Positions 25,901 through 39,666 of a stretch of 64,000 nucleotides of DNA are shown here, piece after piece. Within the stretch, counting starts at the first letter, position 1. Each line of letters starts with the position of its first letter. The DNA is from Zeugodacus cucurbitae (Eukaryota; Arthropoda; Insecta; Diptera; Tephritidae). The notes beneath the pieces were generated by a model. The model was not told the origin of the DNA. It did not search any database and saw only the letters and a list, made by a program, of their open reading frames with translations. Location: NCBI RefSeq assembly GCF_028554725.1, contig NC_071671.1:15375501-15439500 (forward strand), written 5' to 3'. Position numbers and translations under genes: made by a program.

Positions 25901-27732
25901 GTGTCTGCCTGTCAATATGCCATTGCGGCGACTGTCTGGACTAGATTGCAACTAACTTGCGGCTGATTGCAAGTAGAACGCTTGGGCTTTGTTACATACA
26001 CTACCACAACGCCGTGAAGCGACTTAACCTACGCGTCGGCGCGTTGGTTGCGTGTCGTGGCATGGCTTTTATGTACTAGGGAATAATATCTGCGGGATAT
26101 CAATTTGCATTGCACGCTTGTAAAGTCACAGACTTGCAAAATGTAGCCACATAACGCCTATTCCGACTTTAGTCCATCGCAAACAGCAAATAAGATCGGT
26201 TTACATGTTGTTGCAGACCGTGGCGATAAACTGTGAAAGAGCCAGTAACTAGGCACAGGACTGGAGACCTGCATGTGCTATCTTCGTTTTGTGCCAAATA
26301 CACGATGGGTAGAGCTAGTAAATAGACGAAATATTATGGTAGTCTGTTGCGAAGTAACCAGGAAATGCTGGCGTCCAGCACGATAAGAGTATAATCAGAT
26401 TACTAAAAAAATAATTCCCACCAAAAAGGAACGGAGGATCATCGATCATAAAAGATTTGTATTTGTACAATGAAAAATAAACCGAGAGTTTTAAAGGGAT
26501 CATCCAACGTCAGCATATTTCGAAAGCAATTTATTTTAAAATAAAATTAAAATAAAAAAGTCTATTTTCAATATCCGAACCACTGTGCATCATGAGGGTT
26601 ATGTTGCACGTTCAATGGCCACGGGCCACTAGACGCAACAGTCGTAACCCAATACACATGGGTGGAAGGAACGTTACATTACGATTTATTTTATTCAATT
26701 TTTGTTTTTATTTCTACATGCAACATATTGTTGCCACTGCCTGTGCATAGGGTCACTGTTCATTGGTGATTGCAGTCTCAGTTGTGTGTCTTGGTGTCGG
26801 TGCACTTTGTAATGCTGTGCCGCTGCTGCTGTTGCTTGTTGCTGACAGCCAAGAGCACGCTTCCTCATTCCTACTACCCCTACGGCTCCCTGAGGAAAAT
26901 GTTGTCTCACGTTTTTACTGTATGTGCAGGAATTGATGCAACAAATAAAAGCAAAACAAAGAAAAACTGACAAATAAACTTTGGGGTGTATGAGTAATGT
27001 TGTGTGTGCTCAAAGTACTACAATGTTGCGATAAATGACAGCAACCTTGCAGCCACATGTTGCCAACAAATTGACAGTTAACATTCTGATATGTACGATT
27101 TGCCACATCATGGCAAGTAACAGCAACAACTACCAATAATAAGTGCTTTGCTTCTAAAATAGCCAAAGTGGTGAGTGCCGCGACAGCTGAAGGGAAGGCG
27201 ATAGATATTTTAAAACTGAAAAATTACATTTGCCAATATAGAATACAAATTGACATGCAACTGGCGAAACGTGGTCGGGTAAGAGCTCAAAGTGAGAAAG
27301 TTGAAAGTATGAAAAACTATTTAAGAAACCATTAATAATGCATTGCAAATATAATATAACCGAAGAGGGCCAAGCGAACTTTATTATTACAAATAGAATG
27401 TACTATTTCACAGCTGGTCATAAGTAACGGTTTTCTCGAGAAACATCGATGAATAGAGGGAAAGTAAGAAATGTAGGATGGATAATTCTCATCACAAAGT
27501 ACCACATAACGAAACTTGTTGATACTAAGAGTTAAAAAACATCATTTCAAGCTTCTTCGATTGTTAAACATAAAGTGAGTATGGTATAAGTGAGAAGTTG
27601 TCAAATTGTGGTCCTAATGTTTTTGTTTTTATAAAATATTGCACATTTCTCTTTCTTAGCTGACGCAAACAACAATTGGAACATAAAAAGGATTTTTGGC
27701 ATTTTTTATTTATTTTGCTTTTATGATTTAAA

Positions 27733-28170
27733 GTCCTACTTTATGGTGCAGAAGCGTGGACGGTGTCAACATCCGATGAGAAGGCACTAGCAGTTTTCGG
27801 GAGAAAGGTTTTGCGGAAGATTTATGGTCCCTTAAACATTGGCATCGGCGAATACCGCAGAAGATGTGTTGTTCGGCGACATAGACATAGTCCAGCGAAT
27901 AAAAAGACAGCGGCTGTTACGCTGGCTGGGTCATGTTGTTCGAATGGACTAAAGTGCCCCAGCTCTGAAAGTTTTCGATGCAGTACCCGCCGGAGGAAGC
28001 CGAGGAAGAGGGAGACCTCCACTCCGATGGAAGGACCAGGTGGAGAGGGACCTGTCTTCACTTGGTATTACCAATTGGCGCCAAACTGCCAATAGTAGAG
28101 ATGCGTGGCGCGCTGTTGTGGACTCCACTATAACCGCATAAGCGGTTTCTACGCCAGTCAAGAAGAAAAA
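27733..28170 (+). mobile_element. non-LTR retrotransposon copy B, 5'-truncated (about 440 bp)
   Basis: Starts within the codons for VLLYGAEAW and continues through STSDE, the arginine-rich YRRR region, LRWLGHVV, GGSRGRGRPPLRW and the C-terminal WR motif, ending with the family 3' end CCAGTCAAGAAGAAAAA. Compared with the intact copy at 53971-55737, a short deletion after YRRR removes the codons for WNDELY and shifts the frame, so it is not functional. No long target duplication is visible: only ATTTAA is shared between 27726 and 28172. The left edge is therefore certain only to a few bases. Confidence 0.85.
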
Positions 28171-31100
28171 TATTTAATTTTTGGCAAAGTGTGGAGGAAA
28201 TATTTATAATATTTTGACTGTGATTAAGTTTTTGTAATGATAGTACATGTATTTTGTTTTAACGATATTAGCGTCAACCGTTTGCGCTGCATACATCCTT
28301 GTCAGCTTTTCCATTCCGTTTTTATTATGAGGTTACTTTACGAATTTAATTAAACCAATCTCGGCTGGCAATCACAAATTCAATTTGGCATTTCACACTG
28401 CAGAGTAATGAAATTTATTTCGTGTCCTGTATACTCGTAGTTCACTGATTGCTCAAGCTGTGCGATGTTGGATTGCTGCAGACTTCCTAAAAAACATAGA
28501 AATAATAAAATAAAAATGCAATATACAAGCGGTTTTTAATGGCTGTACTAAAATGTTATTAAAATTTTTTATATATTTTTCTAGTATTGAAAATTTGTTG
28601 AGACAAATTCAAAGCTTTTTATTATAAACATTTATTCCCTTGACTTTCATGAATTTTTAAAAGTTACGTCTACGCACGGGATATCATTATGGAATAAATC
28701 AGCATTAAGCAGAAGATTACGGTTCCAAGAGAACTCAGATTCATTCGGCACCTCTCAGTTCATTATCGATATATTCCCTAGGTTTATGGACGGATATTGT
28801 ATCAGTATCTCACAAATAGTTTTGAAGAGTGCTACTAAGCCCTTGGCTGGACGAATTGATGATGCATATGCTGAAAACAGTATTACGAGAATTTAGAGTT
28901 AAAAAGAACAGCAGGTTTATATTTGAATTAAATTATTACTTCCTCTCTTTTCATTTTCCACTCAGTTACTGATTTGACCTTGCTTTTCATTTCCACTCTT
29001 TTAATTTGCACACTTTCCTATTTAATATGCTTTGCCCAACACAAACTTACTGCAACTCTGTGTGATTCCTTCAAGCAGCTACTGTCTACAGCTGAGCTAC
29101 TTTAATGCGACGTCTATTATTTTTCACTTAGTTTTGGCGCTCATCCGAGTTGTTAATGCGGCAAAGCCAGTGCCAGTGCTGTTCATCTCCAGGCGCAATA
29201 AAGCTGATGCGAATGAGTTTGAGGATTTACTTAATTTCGTTTTCCTTCGCTTTGTTTTTTACGTCGTTGTGTAAAATAAATCCTTTACTTTTGTGTTTCA
29301 TTGATGGAGAAACTTTGTTCACTACCGCTTAAATAAAACAATATAACTTCATGTTTTAGTTCACATCAGCCCGTTTTTGCTTTCGGGAGCACACCACGTG
29401 CTCTTGTTCTACTTAAAGTTTATTCCTGGATAGAATTGCGAAAATTTGATAGTTACTTGTTGTTCGCTGCAGTTACAAAAGTTATTTATTTCTTCATTCT
29501 TCGTCCAATAATGGGACTTCCGGAAGCATTTAGAAAGTTTCTGTTAACGAGGAACTGCAATACGGAGCAAGAAAACCTTATGTTGAACAAAGTCAAGCTG
29601 ATGTATCGATAATCGTTAGACTTAAGTGAAGAACATGAAATTTCTAGTGTTTTTTTCGAAATTTGTATTCTCAATTTTAATTTTTTTGTGGAGGAAACTC
29701 CTTTTTAATATTAAAATACATAGGTAAATAAAGAATAACATTTATATTCCAGCCTAATTGCCGAATTTCAACAAATTTTCGTTTGAGCAGTTTTGGATAT
29801 CTTAAAACAAGGTTCGATATTTGAGTCTTTCCCAATATTTTCTGACAGCGGCAGCTCGATACTTTTGTGTGAAATTTGATCTGAAAAGCTTAATTCATAT
29901 TTAATTACAAGAACATATTTTGATCCCGATGAAGAAAATTCAGTACACACTTCAACAGACTAAATACCAGTATCTTATCATGCCAAATATTTGTTGTTAA
30001 TAACTAAAACTCATCTAAATGTATTAAGTTCTATGATATTATATCAACGTAACCAAATTTCTCCAATACAATAAACGAACTAACAAAGATTCTAAAATCA
30101 CTAGTACCAATCCCAAGTAAAATAATGTGCCTTATTGCTGGGTTAATATTTCGGTTGTGTACGTGGTCATTAAATATTTCTGTATTTATATATACACACA
30201 TTTGTTTTGTTTTGCTGTTATTTTTGGTTTTCGAGTTTATCTGGAGTTTGTTTTTTACGATTTAGTATTTGCTTTCTTTGTACGCTTATACCTTGCCAGC
30301 TGCTGTTCGCTGTAGCTTTGAATTATTGAAGCAATTTTCCAGTTAGTTTGAGCCAAACCGTGTGGATTTTTTAATTCATGGCCTAAACAATTGCCGCTGT
30401 TCCCTTTCATACTTTATAAGCTTCTTATAAAGTTTGCCAAAAATCAATATTGTCCACTTGTGTCATGATTTGTTGTTTATATTGGCTGCTGTTTGCTATT
30501 TTGATATATAATAGTAAAATTGTTTAATAAACTGCAAAATAAAAAATATATACAATAAGCTTTGTTTTTGGAATGATATATGGGTGATTCAATAAAAGTT
30601 AAACTCCTAGATGCAATCTCTTAAGCGAAAACAAAAACTAACAACAAATTTGTGGTACTCTTCTATATGCAGCTTGAATGGGTACGGTGTAAATTTTTGT
30701 ATTTGTATATATTATTGTATATCTATACTACAAAAAGACTCCATGGTGGAAAATCTTTATTTGAAACTGTAAATCGTCCTTCAAGTCATTCTCTTCGCAT
30801 CGCAATCGCAACAACGGACACAAAAGACTAGAGGTAGTAATCAAGTTTAAAATATAATTTCATGTTCGAATTTTCCTCATTTTCCTTTTTTTATAGGAAC
30901 CCACGCAGGTAAGTGTATCGATAAGTCGGTATTAATATATAGAGAAATAAAGTCGTAGTCTGCAAGTCCAAAATCCTCGGTATATATATTTTTAATTCAA
31001 GCGATCGATGTGTGACGAAACTTATAAACATCTTTTCTCTCCGAAAGAGAATATGAGTAATCATATTGATAACAATTTTTTTTTATTGAATTAACTTCGT

Positions 31101-34100
31101 TTCTTGTGCAATCATATACAATACTTCTCTTTAATGTACTCGTATATCCTTTAGTTTCCATTGAGATAAGCTAAATATCCTGTACTGCGGAATACACACA
31201 CATTGAATTGAAGGAAGGAAAATTATAGCTTTGTATCGACTTCTCAACGGCTTAATTAGTAAATCCATATCAGACATTCGTTTTCGTTATTTATTTGCTA
31301 AGCTTTTAATATATTTTTCTACATGTCTAACTATTGATCTCAATTCTCTTTAGAGGCCGCACAAAAGAGCTTTTCCCAACCACTTACAGAGAATGGCACA
31401 ACAATCGCCAAACCATTGCAATCAAGAAACAGCCATACAAATCACATCAATTTCACTTAAATCCTTTGAGAATTGTAGGATTGGTTAGTTAGACACAAAG
31501 AGAGAGGAAATAAGAAACAGAAGAAGAAAAATGCCTCCAATAAACCGTTGCGTTTCGGCCACATCAAGTCCGTGGCCCGAAGTGCGAACAATGTAATAAA
31601 CAATAAATATGAATTGTGGTCGAGTGACTGGCTTACGTAAAGCAAAAATTAATCGATATAAATCCCTTAAAAAGTTTAATATCTTAAGCTCAATTTTCCT
31701 CGTTGCGATCTGTGTGCCAATTTTATTTGAATTTGGAAAACAAAAAATTGAAAATATGGGAATGGAAAAAAGGGGGTGAATATTTCAAACTTACTATGAA
31801 ACAAGGTTCAAAGTGAATTTATAGTGATGAATGGTAAATTTCCGAAGTTTTAAAGTGCTTACTCTGTGTCAGTTCATGATTTCTTATACTGTTATTTGTT
31901 ATACTTATACTACTTAGATAGGAATAGAAGATTGAAGAACTATCGTTGAATGGATTTTATGAAACTTTTTATGTGTCCCAAATGCCCTTGTTACAAAAGT
32001 GAGATTTGAAGAATGCTTCTTCCTTCACATGGACCTTTATATAAACATTAGTTATCTTCCGTAGACACTGTTCTGAATATCTTCTAAGACCATCAACGAA
32101 AGTCAACAACATTGTACGATATATATATATAAATGTATCATCTTTCGGAAAAATTGTTCCTGCACATTTCGTACCCTAATTATGGAAACATTTTATCTAT
32201 CCATCATCTCTACCACACCAAATGCAGTTTTGCATTTTTGCATCCGTAGGAAATTGCGTTTGAGTTATGAAATGAGAACAAATTGCGGTTTTCTTCTTAT
32301 TTTCTTTGCTCGCTCATCTTAATAATTTTCCGATTCGTTGCGGCAGGATTAAGGCTGTCAGAAATTTAAGCAGCAGCAGCAGCAAGAGTCGAGAGAAATA
32401 AAGTTGTTAAGCTGGTAGTTGCAATAGCAACAACGATAACAGCAGCAATATAGATATTAATAACATGAAAACTTACCAGCCAAGGAGGAGCAAAGTCAAG
32501 CAATAAAGTATAGAAATACCAAAGAGGATGGATGGAGAATGGAGGCCTGTTTGTGGCTACTAAAATTCTTAGTGCTAATATTCGGGATCTTGAAACGTTG
32601 AAATTAGACTGTCGGGAAATTAGATCATTGACAAATAGATACTAGCGCTCACACCAGTATTCGACTAAGAGCGAGTAGTTCAACCAATCAAACACTAATT
32701 CCTTTTATGGGAACTATTTTGGGAAAGATTTTATTAAGATTAGATTTTATGAATACCACTAAGACTTCAATGTCTTTTGTTCAAGCGGATTATATCCTTC
32801 GAATTGACTCCAGTTGGACTTTGGATGATAAGATCAATACTATAACTATTTTTTCCAAAGCAAATATTTATTTATTTATGATCCAACCCAGCAATAAGAG
32901 TTTAGGCATATGCTAATATCTCTGGATCGCCTCTTTCGTTGATCGGAATTTGTAATACTACACGCGATTTGTGGTCCTAGTACTAAAAGAAAACCTGTAA
33001 ACAGTGGGTTAAAAACCTTTTAGACACCAATTATTAGCTTAAAAGCAGGCCATTTACCAGGCGTTGGCCAGCAGCAACTTTACTTAAGCTAAAACCACTA
33101 ATGCCAGGAACACCAAAGTATCACAGCAACAGTGCTACATACTATATAACTTGTCACTGTCAGCAATTTCCGTTCGATGGTGGTATTGAGAATAAAATCT
33201 TTATGAACGCATTAGAGACGCATGCACGCAGGCCAGAAGCAGGAATTTAAAAGAGAAAACACAAAGTGAAGAACGAAGGAAGTGTTGCGTGAAGAAAAAT
33301 TGAAAAAGTTGCTAGCCACTGAAGTGGATGAATGAATTGGTGAAATGAAAACAGATCATCAAATTTATTGAGTTGGAATATAAAACCATACCCGTTTAAT
33401 GGCTAATCGTGCAGCAGTCACCAAAGTCGGACTATAAAGCCAACTAAAAAACTGCAATAGGCAAAGCAATTTCAAGACCAAGCAATCCAATTAGACACCT
33501 GACCACATTGCACTGAAATGAGTCGCGTTCAATGCTGTTCGGCTACTAGTCAGCGTGACATCGTAAACTTGAAAATGTGGCTATCACAACTACTACTGCA
33601 TAAACTAAACGAGAAGTAATGCATTTTTGCTGCAGCAACTAAAACGATATGTTGCTTGCAACATTACAAACAATCTTTGACTACGTCTTTTTGGCATCTC
33701 TTATGCCTTTGCTGTAAGCTTCCACCAGGTTAGCAGATTTGTGGCTTTCGCCAATTGGAACCTATTTGCAATCGATTATTTGCAATGCAATGCGCTTATG
33801 TACGTTGCTATGCAAGCCAGTCGTACGCTTGATTTATATGCTAATGCTTGTATATGCACATGATACGATGTGCAAAAATACGAAATGTAAATGAGAAAAT
33901 TTATGTTGCATACTCGAACTCACCCATGAGTATGCACTTTCGTCAGTAGCTAACAAAGAAATTGTTGAGGAATAATGAATTAAATAGGTATTTGAAATTC
34001 TAGTTATCTCCGAGCGTAACTAGTTGGACCAGAAGTTTCTAGTTTTGTTCACATATCTGTTCTTTGCAAAACTAGACTTAAGTATTTAGTGACAGATATA

Positions 34101-37100
34101 TGTAGAGGCATATTGACATAAGAACATAGTTTTGAACAATCCGAAGAGAATCAATGACCTTCTTTGAGAATGTATTCTAGCTCAGGCCGGAGGGTGATAG
34201 AGATGTCGAGAGTATTATAGTAGCATATCGACATCTAGAGTACGACAGGCAGAAAAAACCACTGTCTCTCCATCTCTCAGTTATTATCAGGGATTGATTT
34301 TAACTTCTTTCTACAAATCCATTTTTGAGGTCGCAAATTATCTTTCCATATATTTAAATATGCTCTAATAAAGTTAGTAAACTAAGTAGAAAAGCATACA
34401 TTTATGTCACCATAATTCAGTAAAGGTGTAAGGTATAGACTGTACCAAGGCTTCTTTTGAAAAGAGTACTATTTGCTGAATACCTTTATAATATTTTATA
34501 CAACTTCGGATTCTTCACACCAACGGGTGCCAACTTTCCTAATACAAAAGTCGAGTTCACACGAAAACCGGCTGCAGTTTAACTAAAGTGCTGGGGCGAC
34601 AACATAGTTCAAGTGAAGATGCGCGCTAAAGTCGTGACGACAAAAGATCAATGAGATAATATTGTGAGGTCAGGGTCCAGGTCGAAGACAGAATGTGGCT
34701 GAAGCTAAGGTATGCAAAGTTCAGCTGATGAGGCCGGCGGTGATTCTGTCTGATTGCATACGCTATAGCGTAATACAAAAAACTACTGGGCATGCGCGTA
34801 TGATCAAAATGTAAACATATCCGCAAAGGTGATTAGGTTGAAAGCGAAAGGTTAATCGCAGAAATGCAGAATACTGAAGTCAATAAATTAGTAGAACAGC
34901 AGCTGGATTAAAAGCAGAAGGAGATTGAAAAGTATGTGGTAGTATTAAATGTTGTGACTTACGGGTGTGCTGCAACGTAGTAGCGAATGTGTTTACTGGC
35001 GAACTGAGTTGGCGGCTCAGTAATGCAACAGGTGAATATGAAATCGAATTTATCTACATAAAGGTTTGTCCAACAAAGGAATGGGAAACAACAAAGAAGT
35101 CGTGCAAATAATGAAAATTTATCGTTTAGTCAGTCGCATTCTGCCATCCGAACTGTATATTTACCTGATCCACGGAAAGTTTTGGTTCTTGGCTCATAAT
35201 GGTACCGGATCATAGTAAAATTGTTTTGATATTGATACCTCCAGACTCTTAACGAATGGTCCACCGTAATAACCATGTCTGACAATTCTCTGTCATCTGC
35301 CATCATGGCGACAGAATCATCTGTCACCGTCAATCTTCATACATTTTTTTGGAATTCCATTAAACATATGTATGTCGACTACACAGCACATCCTGTAGCA
35401 GCGTTGTCGTCCGACAATCCATGTTGGGGTGTGGAGAGATCAACCTCTTGCGATATTTGTAATTACCGGGTGCAACAAGCGCTAATTTGTGTGTCCGGGC
35501 GACAAAGTGAAGATGCTGTAGAAAACAAGTAGTCAAATATTTAAAAGTGGGTTTTTAGCGTGAAGTAAAAATTCTTTTTGTACGGTTGCAGTTGCAAATG
35601 AAGTAATACCGTGCGCGCTTGTATTTGGTTGCCCTCTTTACATGCCGCATTACATTCAATTGAACCTAATTAAAAGTACCATTTAGTCCCAGTCAGACTC
35701 TTAAAAGCCAGTAAGAGTTGCTTTTAACTATTTCGTCATGGCTTAAAAGCGGCGCTCGTTTGGTTGATGCAACTTAATCAATGCGACGGGTTTTGTGCTC
35801 TTCAACAGCGGTCGCTTGCTGCGCTACAATCTGACAGCTGACGCAGACAACTTGCAACTGTTAGGTACTCACTTGATGCCACTTAATTCATCATGGTTCG
35901 TGTTGGACATTTCGAACGTGTTTTTCATTTTAATTGCAGAGTAGCCCTCGGGTAGCAACTACTGTTGGTCGGTTGTTGCCTAGATAGGAGTAGAGTTGGT
36001 CGCTAATTTTCTACTTTACGTAACTCTGGGTCGATCTAGTTTTTTTTAACATCAGTGTTGAGCAGTTAACCTTTTTAAAATATAGATACAAGTTATAAAG
36101 AACTCGTTGGTGAAGTGCACAATTCATGTATTGTAAGAATCGATTCCAGTATAAAGGATCTCAAAACTTGATCTTGCTCCATTGATTTGTTTATATGTTC
36201 ATTCGTCCAGAGTGCAGAGACTCCATAGGCTCCATTGATTTACTAAAAGTTAGTAAATATACAAACGAGAAGTTACGGCAACTTCAAAATATTTGTAAAA
36301 TAAATACAAAAATATAAACTAAATATAAAATTATTTGTCTGCGTTAAGCTTGGCTATGCACTTTTTCGCTGTAGCGCTTGCAACATGTTGCACCAGGAAT
36401 TTCACCATACCCATGGTATGCTTTTCATTTATATATGTTGTTGTGCAGTTTTTCAAATGCTTTTTCACCGAGAAATTATTTATTTGCAAAAGGTTCGCGT
36501 AGTAAAATTCCTTATACATCCACATTCCGTCATCCACGTGCTATATAAGTTTATGAGTTCGTGAAAAAATTATAGTGAAAATTACATTAGTCTCCTGGTT
36601 GCATGCAGCCGACGTTGTTATGTGAAGTATTTTACTCATTTTCCTTTTTTTTGTAATTTGTTGTTCATGAATAAAAATTTTTTTCACTCACTTCTGGTGG
36701 CGTTGTGCTCTAGTGCTGTCATTACGGTTGCACACAATGTTCTTTGTGCCAAAGTTTTTAATCCTATTTTTGCAAATAGAATTTGAAACAAACTTTCAAC
36801 AGTCTCCACATTTTTCCTCTGCGTTATATAGTATTTTTTTTAGTTTTTTTCTGTTTTTGTGCCTCTGAAACTTTATTCTTGAAAGTTTTGTGGATCTATT
36901 CTCTATACATACCTGTTAATTTAATAATACGGTTGATAAATGTGGAAAATAAATTTTTTTGATTAATATAAACGATTCTTGTTAGTCACAAATTGAAAGT
37001 GGAGCATAATCGTAAAATTTGAAAAAAAAAATACATTAAATGTTATTATCTTTTGATTTAAATATTTTTTTTATTTAGAGGACTTTATGGATAATGGAAC

Positions 37101-39654
37101 AAATGGTATTTGCAATACTTATACACATGTTTCATACAAAAACACTGCGAATCGCTAAGTTAAATTACTCTGTGTAAATATCTCTTTATTTCTCTCTCTC
37201 CCCATTCGCAGTATTGTCACTTGAATCATCAGCACCTTACAGTTGACTCGCCAATAAATCAGACAGTGCAAAGCGCAGCATTTTACCTTATTATGTAACC
37301 ATGTAACACGCTAACCACAGTCGGAGGCAACCAGTCGCAATTATTAACGGGACACTCAGATACAAACTTGTGAAGTTGCTAATGAACACAATACATTCAC
37401 ACCAGCCCATAGTATATAGGGAGCTGCAAGTCAACCCGAAGATACTGTGGCTGACAGCGACGATTGCGCAAGCGCAACAGACAGACAAGCAAGACAACAA
37501 GAACCATTCACCCATTTTAGTGTCACAGTACATTCACTCTGCAAATGTGACGTCATCATCGGCCATGGAGGGAGCGCATCTTCACTTTAAGTTGGTTGGG
37601 TATGTGGCAAGCCCTTGTTTTTGTTTTGCAAAAAAACAGAAAATCTGTTAAAACTTTTCGTGTCATACCATCAACGCTGCGGCGCCATGCCTCAGAGTTT
37701 TGGCATATACCAGAGATTGGCGTCGCCAACAACAGCTGTTGTGTTGTGCTTGCATTGCCGACTTTGGCAGTTGGCGTTGGTGTTGTTGTTATAACAGCGC
37801 ATAGCGAGTATACAAAAAAAGAGTAACTCGCTATTTATTGTAGTCTCAAGTATTTTCAACAAAAAACTGTTAGCAGCAAGCGAATATTTTTTGACGTCTC
37901 CACTCATCCCGTTGGTTGTCACACTGCCTTCAAAGATTACGCCATCAACTACTACTGTTTCGCTGCTCGATAGCTGGTTTTCTAAAACCCCCTCACACTT
38001 CACATGTCCGTGGCCGCCAGATGGTTATGGCACTGCATTTTCGGCGTTGCTTTGCCTTTGTTTTTGTTATTGCCTTTGGCTTTTCTATTTTCGTACACAG
38101 ATGACACAGTTTGCATAAGTCTTCGCTGAAGGCGTTCAACAGTGGTAACAGCACTAGGTCTGGTGGTATGGCGCTATTGATGCACTGCAACAGGCATCAT
38201 CCTCCTCGATTCATCACAATGCTTCTCTTTGCCTTAGGGAATTGGTTGCAAGCGTCCAATTGTTGATAATTTTTTGTTGCAGCAGTGAAGCGCAAGTTAC
38301 CAATTGGCTAGAAGGCTTTGTTGTTGCCGAAGGTGTTGACAATAGCTTCGTTGGAAGATCCAGGAGCTTTTTTCCACACCTGAGAAAATAATTTTTTCGA
38401 CGCCTATGTATGTTTTGTAATAGTTTCTTACTAGGTAATACTCTTAGAGGTATTTCTCCTCCGAGTACTCGGATCTACGCTGCCACGCTCCGGAACCATG
38501 ATTCTCAGGTCAATTTTTGAGAGAGTTGAATTTCAAAGGTGGGTGTCTAATAATTACCACGATTGAATAAAAGGCGTGAAATTCAGAGAATGAATCCGAC
38601 AGGGACCGTGTCAGACTATGCCAACGATTGATACCTTTTTATAACACATTTTATAGTCCTTGGCATGCATGGCTTACATCTTCTTCAGCAAACTTATTGA
38701 CATAACCTCAATCAGCACACGAGTATATAAGTAGCTCGTCGAGTTTCTGGAACGAAAAAAAATCACAAGTCAGCAAATTTAGGGAAAAGCTAGATGACAT
38801 ACAGAGAAACTCAAATCTTTCCAAGGGACCTCTTTTTAGAGTTTGCAAAAGTCATGTGTAAAAATTATTTCATATTTAATATTACTATTTAATTATCTTA
38901 ACCAGGATTGTTTTCAATTAATTTCATTTGAGTAATGCACTGAGGACCTAACACAAATTCTCAACCAATATTAAATTGCTGGTTTTTTACTCAGCTTAGC
39001 TTTCCAAAAACCGCACTCTGTCTATACCACACACTATTTCAAATGTCAGAGATTGGACGCAACCGCACACACTCTGCAAGAAGATATCAAATACCAAGCT
39101 TCAGTTCCAATTAAGTCATACAGACTATAAGCTTCGCCGTTATTGTTACGTTGCAAGTATTCGGCGTTAGTTCTGCGCTTGTGAGCAAGATATCTCTATC
39201 TTCCTTCCTTCCTCTCGTTCCTTTTAATTTTCTTCCTCTCCCCAGTAGTCCATGCAACAGGCGTAGAGATTTCTGGTTAATAATGCGAGCTGTCATGCAT
39301 GAGTGCGATATGTCCCATGTGCGTCAAGGCGCTGCAATATGCACGTTAAAGTAACGCGCGCAAACAAATAATTCCTGGAGCATGGTAGACAATAGAAGGC
39401 GGGTTCTTTAGTCTCGTAAGCGTGTGACTTAATATCTCTACATGGGATTTAAATAAAAATTTACTGTTTTCAGGAAACACTTCAGTCGACTTCAAATAAC
39501 ACAATTCAACAACAAGAGAGGTCATGAATACCATACCGAGTTTCATAATTAATGCTTAGGAGTTAACATAGCACGAATTAGCAAACTCTAAGAAATGCAT
39601 AATGGACTAGATAGCATATTAGGTTTTGTTAAATTCAAACATTTATCTTACTGC
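28171..39654. other. non-coding, AT-rich; no gene recognised
   Basis: No recognisable coding frame. A perfect 10-bp stem with a 3-base loop lies at 30411-30433. CAG/CAA triplet-rich DNA lies around 32365-32450, and scattered CAACAA/GCAGC stretches occur elsewhere, as is common in fly non-coding DNA. Short frames such as 35275-35532 and 37370-37651 show no domain and no supporting splice context. Confidence 0.5.
30411..30433. repeat. perfect hairpin, 10-bp stem
   Basis: ACTTTATAAG, loop CTT, CTTATAAAGT. The stem is perfect but AT-rich, so it may be chance; no adjacent gene or poly(T) gives it a role. Confidence 0.5.
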
Positions 39655-39666
39655 CCTCGTATAGTT
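39655..39666. repeat. target-site duplication, left (copy C)
   Basis: CCTCGTATAGTT is repeated exactly at 41302-41313. Confidence 0.85.

Larger units (their letters stand above)
14577..27732. other. non-coding, AT-rich; no gene recognised
   Basis: No frame here looks like a conserved protein. Separate entries cover the heptamer array at 15.0 kb and the imperfect duplication at 16.7 kb. The stretch around 17640-18070 is less AT-rich than its surroundings and has no coding frame; a regulatory role is possible but unsupported. Everything else is unremarkable to the eye. Confidence 0.5.

Noticed and set aside
27763..28161. Several overlapping frames on both strands
   Set aside because: All are shadows of non-LTR copy B, whose real frame is broken.
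30585..30600. GGGTGATT as a third mariner terminus
   Set aside because: Only eight bases match and the following sequence differs from both mariner ends.
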